Origin: a virus
DNA: 23,744 nucleotides
Strand: one strand, 5' to 3'
IMG/VR virus record: IMGVR_UViG_3300021093_000364
Location: 1-23,744 of that record
The position numbers and the translations under genes were made by a program. Below are positions 21,389 through 23,744 of this stretch, in pieces. Position 1 is the first letter of the stretch, and the number at the start of each line of letters is the position of its first letter. Below the pieces are notes generated by a model. That model saw only the letters and a program-made list of their open reading frames with translations. It was not told the origin of the DNA and did not search any database.

Positions 21389-22876
21389 ATGGGAATCGCG
21401 TCAGATATTATTTCAGATTTAAGTGAAAATAAACAGCAGGCATATGAAGGGATTGAATTCCTTCAAAAAAATATTCTTGCAAAAGATAATCAAAAAGAAC
21501 TTTATGATGCTGCAATTGTAAGTATTGATGCTGATCTTTTTGCTGAAGTAGAAAATGTTAATGACAAACTTCAAGATACGAAAGATGCATATCAAGCAAG
21601 AATAAATGCTGGGTGCAGAACAGATATGTTCTGGAGAGTGCTTGGTGTTAGTACTGGATCTGATGGAATTGGAGGCACAGATGAATATTATAATCTTCAG
21701 GTAACTAAATTATCTTTAGTTGGTTACTCCACTGCAGGAATAGGATCTACCACTGGAGTTGGTCTTGCAACTGATGGTAGTGTTGCATTCTTAAATGCCA
21801 ACGGAGGTATTACTACATATCCTACTAGAAGTTTATTTGGATTTGAACAAAAAAATCTTTATGGTCTTAAGTACTATGATGAACCATCTCAAAGAGATAT
21901 TGGTGATACCTTTGTCACAAGTTTTATTGGAACAATCAGTATTGGATCTAGTATTTTAACTGTAATGTCCCCTATAGGGTCAGGGACAACAATTGGAATT
22001 GAACCGGGACAATTCGTTAGTGCATCAAAGAATGGTGTATTTCCTTTAGGATATGGTGAGGTCGTAGGACTTGGAACATCTCTTGCAGATCTTAGTGTTT
22101 TATCTGGAGTAGGAAATACTGTTGGTGTTGGTACAACAACACAACTAGTCAATACCCTTATATTAGATAATGTTGTTTCCATAGGTGCATCTGCTCCAGA
22201 GCAAGATGGTTCTTATGTAACTTTTACGGTTTATAAAAGTCCTGCGGGAATTGGAACAACAGCAATCAGTTATTTTAGAATACCATTCGCATCAAATCCA
22301 TTTAGTCCGCAAACTCTTGGGATTATGAATAGTGACCAATATGGTATTGGAAAATCAATTTTCTATGACAACTCTGGATTTAATTCAAATTCGCAAACAT
22401 GGAGTCCAGAATTTGCTCATGATGAAATTGATCTGGGTGATGGAGATAGTATTCCTGCAGTTAAAGAACCAGATGTTGGAGCAGGAAAGATTTATTACAC
22501 TGTTGGTTTCTCTAGTTATCCTGCAAATCCAATTGGTGGAGGAAGAGCTGCTGAAGGCACAACATTTACACTTAACACTGCTCTTATTGGATTTTTTACT
22601 CTCTATGAGAATCCTTCATCATGTCCAACTCAAGAGACAAACTTGACAAATGCGATTAATGCAGCAAACACTGCAGAGTCAAATATTCAATCGGATCTAG
22701 GTGATTTTAATTATAAAATTGATGCAGTGAATGCAATCAGAGATTTAAGAACTGATATTCAACTAGAAATTTGGGGTAATCGTCAAGCAATTGGAGGTCT
22801 AGCAGACGACATAGATAAGTATGATACTGCTATTGAGTATCTTGGAGTTACAACTATTACATCACTATTACCATGA
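21389..22876 (+). CDS. Virion structural protein, unknown specific role
   Basis: This 495-aa protein has helical N- and C-terminal parts (about 1-72 and 415-480, rich in Asn, Asp and Ala, coiled-coil-like) around a beta-rich, Gly/Ser/Thr-rich middle (for example GIGSTTGVGLATDGSVAFL). The layout suggests a long, trimeric or extended structural protein. Shine-Dalgarno AAGGGG (21374-21379) lies 9 nt before ATG 21389. Its stop overlaps the next start by 4 bp. It is often present in cyanophage tail operons near spike and fibre genes, but I cannot name it. Confidence 0.6.
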   Translation: MGIASDIISDLSENKQQAYEGIEFLQKNILAKDNQKELYDAAIVSIDADLFAEVENVNDKLQDTKDAYQARINAGCRTDMFWRVLGVSTGSDGIGGTDEYYNLQVTKLSLVGYSTAGIGSTTGVGLATDGSVAFLNANGGITTYPTRSLFGFEQKNLYGLKYYDEPSQRDIGDTFVTSFIGTISIGSSILTVMSPIGSGTTIGIEPGQFVSASKNGVFPLGYGEVVGLGTSLADLSVLSGVGNTVGVGTTTQLVNTLILDNVVSIGASAPEQDGSYVTFTVYKSPAGIGTTAISYFRIPFASNPFSPQTLGIMNSDQYGIGKSIFYDNSGFNSNSQTWSPEFAHDEIDLGDGDSIPAVKEPDVGAGKIYYTVGFSSYPANPIGGGRAAEGTTFTLNTALIGFFTLYENPSSCPTQETNLTNAINAANTAESNIQSDLGDFNYKIDAVNAIRDLRTDIQLEIWGNRQAIGGLADDIDKYDTAIEYLGVTTITSLLP

Positions 22877-23211
22877 TTACTATCGGTCATCCATCAGTTA
22901 AAGATTATAACTTAAACCTTGAAAGTTTACTTGGTCCAGAAAATGCAGTATTCTTTAGAGGTAGAGTTACAAGTAAAAATGAAATCAATCTTCCAAGTTA
23001 TTGGGAAGAGTTTGTAGAACAAACAACAATTTCTGTTCACTTAACTCCTATTGGTGCTCATCAGAATGTAATCGTAAAACGTATTGGTGAAAATAAAGTA
23101 TTCCTTCAATCAAGCGGTGGTATGCCCATTGATTGTTATTACCTAGTCATCGGTGAGCGCAAGGATGTGCCACGTCTCAAAGCGGAACAGCGGGTTGGCA
23201 CGGAGGACTGA
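22873..23211 (+). CDS. Small stand-alone fibre-type domain protein
   Basis: This 112-aa protein matches the C-terminal domain of the 316-aa gene product two genes upstream: GPENAVFFRGRV matches GPENGVYFRGRL, LPSYWEEFV matches LPEYWRGLV, ISVHLTPIG matches ITVNLTPHE, and GERKDVPRL matches GKRKDVADL. It lacks the N-terminal shaft. It is likely a virion appendage or accessory domain protein. The ATG overlaps the previous stop by 4 bp (ATGA). The 3' end is richer in G and C than most of the window. Confidence 0.6.
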   Translation: MITIGHPSVKDYNLNLESLLGPENAVFFRGRVTSKNEINLPSYWEEFVEQTTISVHLTPIGAHQNVIVKRIGENKVFLQSSGGMPIDCYYLVIGERKDVPRLKAEQRVGTED

Positions 23212-23224
23212 TTCGTGCTATGAT
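23195..23224 (+). promoter_or_regulatory. Sigma70-like promoter for the small gene at 23250
   Basis: -35 TTGGCA (23195-23200) and -10 TATGAT (23219-23224) are 18 bp apart, a plausible host-type promoter. Transcription would start about 23231, 19 nt before the ATG. The -35 lies within the end of the previous gene. Confidence 0.4.
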
Positions 23225-23249
23225 ACTTAGGTAATCAACGGACGACCGA

Positions 23250-23432
23250 ATGCAAGACGAGTACCTCTCACGCTGTGTGGTGGACCCTATCAAACGAACC
23301 GTGTATCTGTATTCCAATCAAGGTAACACAAAAGAAGTATGCTGTGACACGGTTGAAGAGTTTATGAGCGTGTTGGACTTCGTGCGTAACACCGTGGATG
23401 AAAAAACACTTTCTTACGCAAGTCCTCTCTGA
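23250..23432 (+). CDS. Small conserved-looking phage protein, unknown function
   Basis: This 60-aa protein has two short beta-like segments (CVVDPIKRTVYLYSN, residues 9-23, and EVCCDTVEEFMSVLDFVRN, about 29-47), no membrane segment, and three Cys. Codon and base use is richer in G and C than the AT-rich tail genes. A sigma70-like promoter lies just upstream, suggesting expression separate from the late tail operon. Ribosome binding before the ATG is weak (ACGGACGACCG). I do not recognise a named family; small proteins of this style are common in cyanophages. Confidence 0.55.
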   Translation: MQDEYLSRCVVDPIKRTVYLYSNQGNTKEVCCDTVEEFMSVLDFVRNTVDEKTLSYASPL

Positions 23433-23525
23433 AACCAAAATAGACTTTTAATTTCATTTTCTTCTTAGTAAATTTCCGGTATGTTTTATCTATTTAAAAA
23501 ATTTTGGGGTAAAAATTAAGCACCC

Positions 23526-23533
23526 TATAAATA
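23526..23533 (+). promoter_or_regulatory. T4-type late promoter for the LAGLIDADG gene
   Basis: This is a perfect TATAAATA 22 nt before ATG 23556, in an otherwise gene-free 123-nt gap (23433-23555). The rest of the gap is AT-rich with no strong hairpin. Confidence 0.7.
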
Positions 23534-23555
23534 ATAGAAAAATTACATAAAGCAT

Positions 23556-23744
23556 ATGGACAATTTTAGTTGGTTAGTTGGTATTTTTGAGGGTGAGGGA
23601 TGGATTGGACTTAGGAAGAAAAACCAAAAATATAAAAATAAAACATATACTTATTATCAACCTGGAATGTCTATTACTATGACGGATGAAGACATTATTA
23701 AGCGTTTATGTTTTATTTTAAATCAAAAAACTTATAGAACTTTT
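23556..23744 (+). CDS. LAGLIDADG homing endonuclease, N-terminal part (3' end outside window)
   Basis: The open frame from ATG 23556 runs to the window edge without a stop and gives 63 residues. WLVGIFEGEGWIGL at residues 6-19 is the LAGLIDADG helix motif, with the acidic residue after it that binds the catalytic metal. The following PGMSITMTDEDIIKRLC (about 37-53) is the typical beta strand/helix of this fold. It is AT-rich and Lys/Tyr-rich, like the GIY-YIG genes. A perfect late promoter lies upstream. The family makes site-specific double-strand breaks for homing; whether this one is free-standing or part of an intron cannot be seen here. Confidence 0.8.
   Translation, partial: MDNFSWLVGIFEGEGWIGLRKKNQKYKNKTYTYYQPGMSITMTDEDIIKRLCFILNQKTYRTF

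Noticed and set aside
23433-23525. A tRNA or terminator in the gap before the LAGLIDADG gene
   Set aside because: No cloverleaf and no GC stem is visible; the only pairing (AATTTT/AAAAATT) is weak and AT-only.

Overview
The window is AT-rich, densely coded DNA from a T4-like cyanophage (a myovirus of marine Synechococcus or Prochlorococcus). Three things support this: T4 core replication genes (gp33, gp59, gp32) and T4 tail genes (gp53, gp48, gp4, gp54, gp26, a gp27-like hub); the cyanophage-typical additions thyX, phoH, a DUF1825-like gene and a CP12-like gene; and repeated TATAAATA-type T4 late promoters. I see no tRNA, CRISPR array, insertion sequence or integrase. The exact phage and host cannot be named from the sequence alone.

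Layout. 1-3294 (+) is a tightly packed metabolism/replication operon: the 3' end of thyX, a small conserved protein, phoH, a PD-(D/E)XK nuclease, gp33 (late-transcription co-activator), gp59 (helicase loader) and a DUF1825-like protein. gp32 (3345-4283) follows, with its own sigma70-like promoter carrying a palindrome in the spacer, and ends at a UUCG-loop terminator. 4377-4997 is a free-standing GIY-YIG homing endonuclease. 4986-7931 (-) is a minus-strand tail/head block: gp4, an unknown gene, gp48 and gp53. 7987-9733 (+) holds gp54, a putative promoter/two-hairpin/terminator unit, and gp26 followed by a short ORF that looks fused to it by a programmed -1 frameshift. 9734-10375 (-) is a second GIY-YIG endonuclease. 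10530-23211 (+) is the hub/spike/tail operon: two large tape-measure-like proteins (the second with a glucosaminidase-like domain and an M23 peptidase domain), a gp27-like hub protein, a CP12-like gene, an 802-aa protein with a perfect 4 x 24 bp tandem repeat, a gp5-needle-like beta protein and three appendage-type proteins. A small gene with a sigma70-like promoter (23250-23432) and the start of a LAGLIDADG endonuclease with a perfect late promoter (from 23556) close the window.

The most striking observation is that both GIY-YIG genes, at unrelated loci and on opposite strands, share the same 5' module. In order it has an inverted-repeat arm, a tetraloop terminator, a late promoter, the matching arm, and an identical 13-base leader running into the ATG. 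The arm sequences differ between the two copies but stay complementary, and the predicted late start site falls at the beginning of the second arm in both. This suggests a portable insulator plus late-only translation switch that moves with the homing endonuclease.

How the genes work together. The left operon makes DNA precursors (ThyX), loads the replisome (gp59, gp32) and supplies the late-transcription factor (gp33). The late promoters then drive the tail genes. The CP12-like protein would redirect host carbon metabolism toward NADPH and pentose production, although it sits inside the tail operon.
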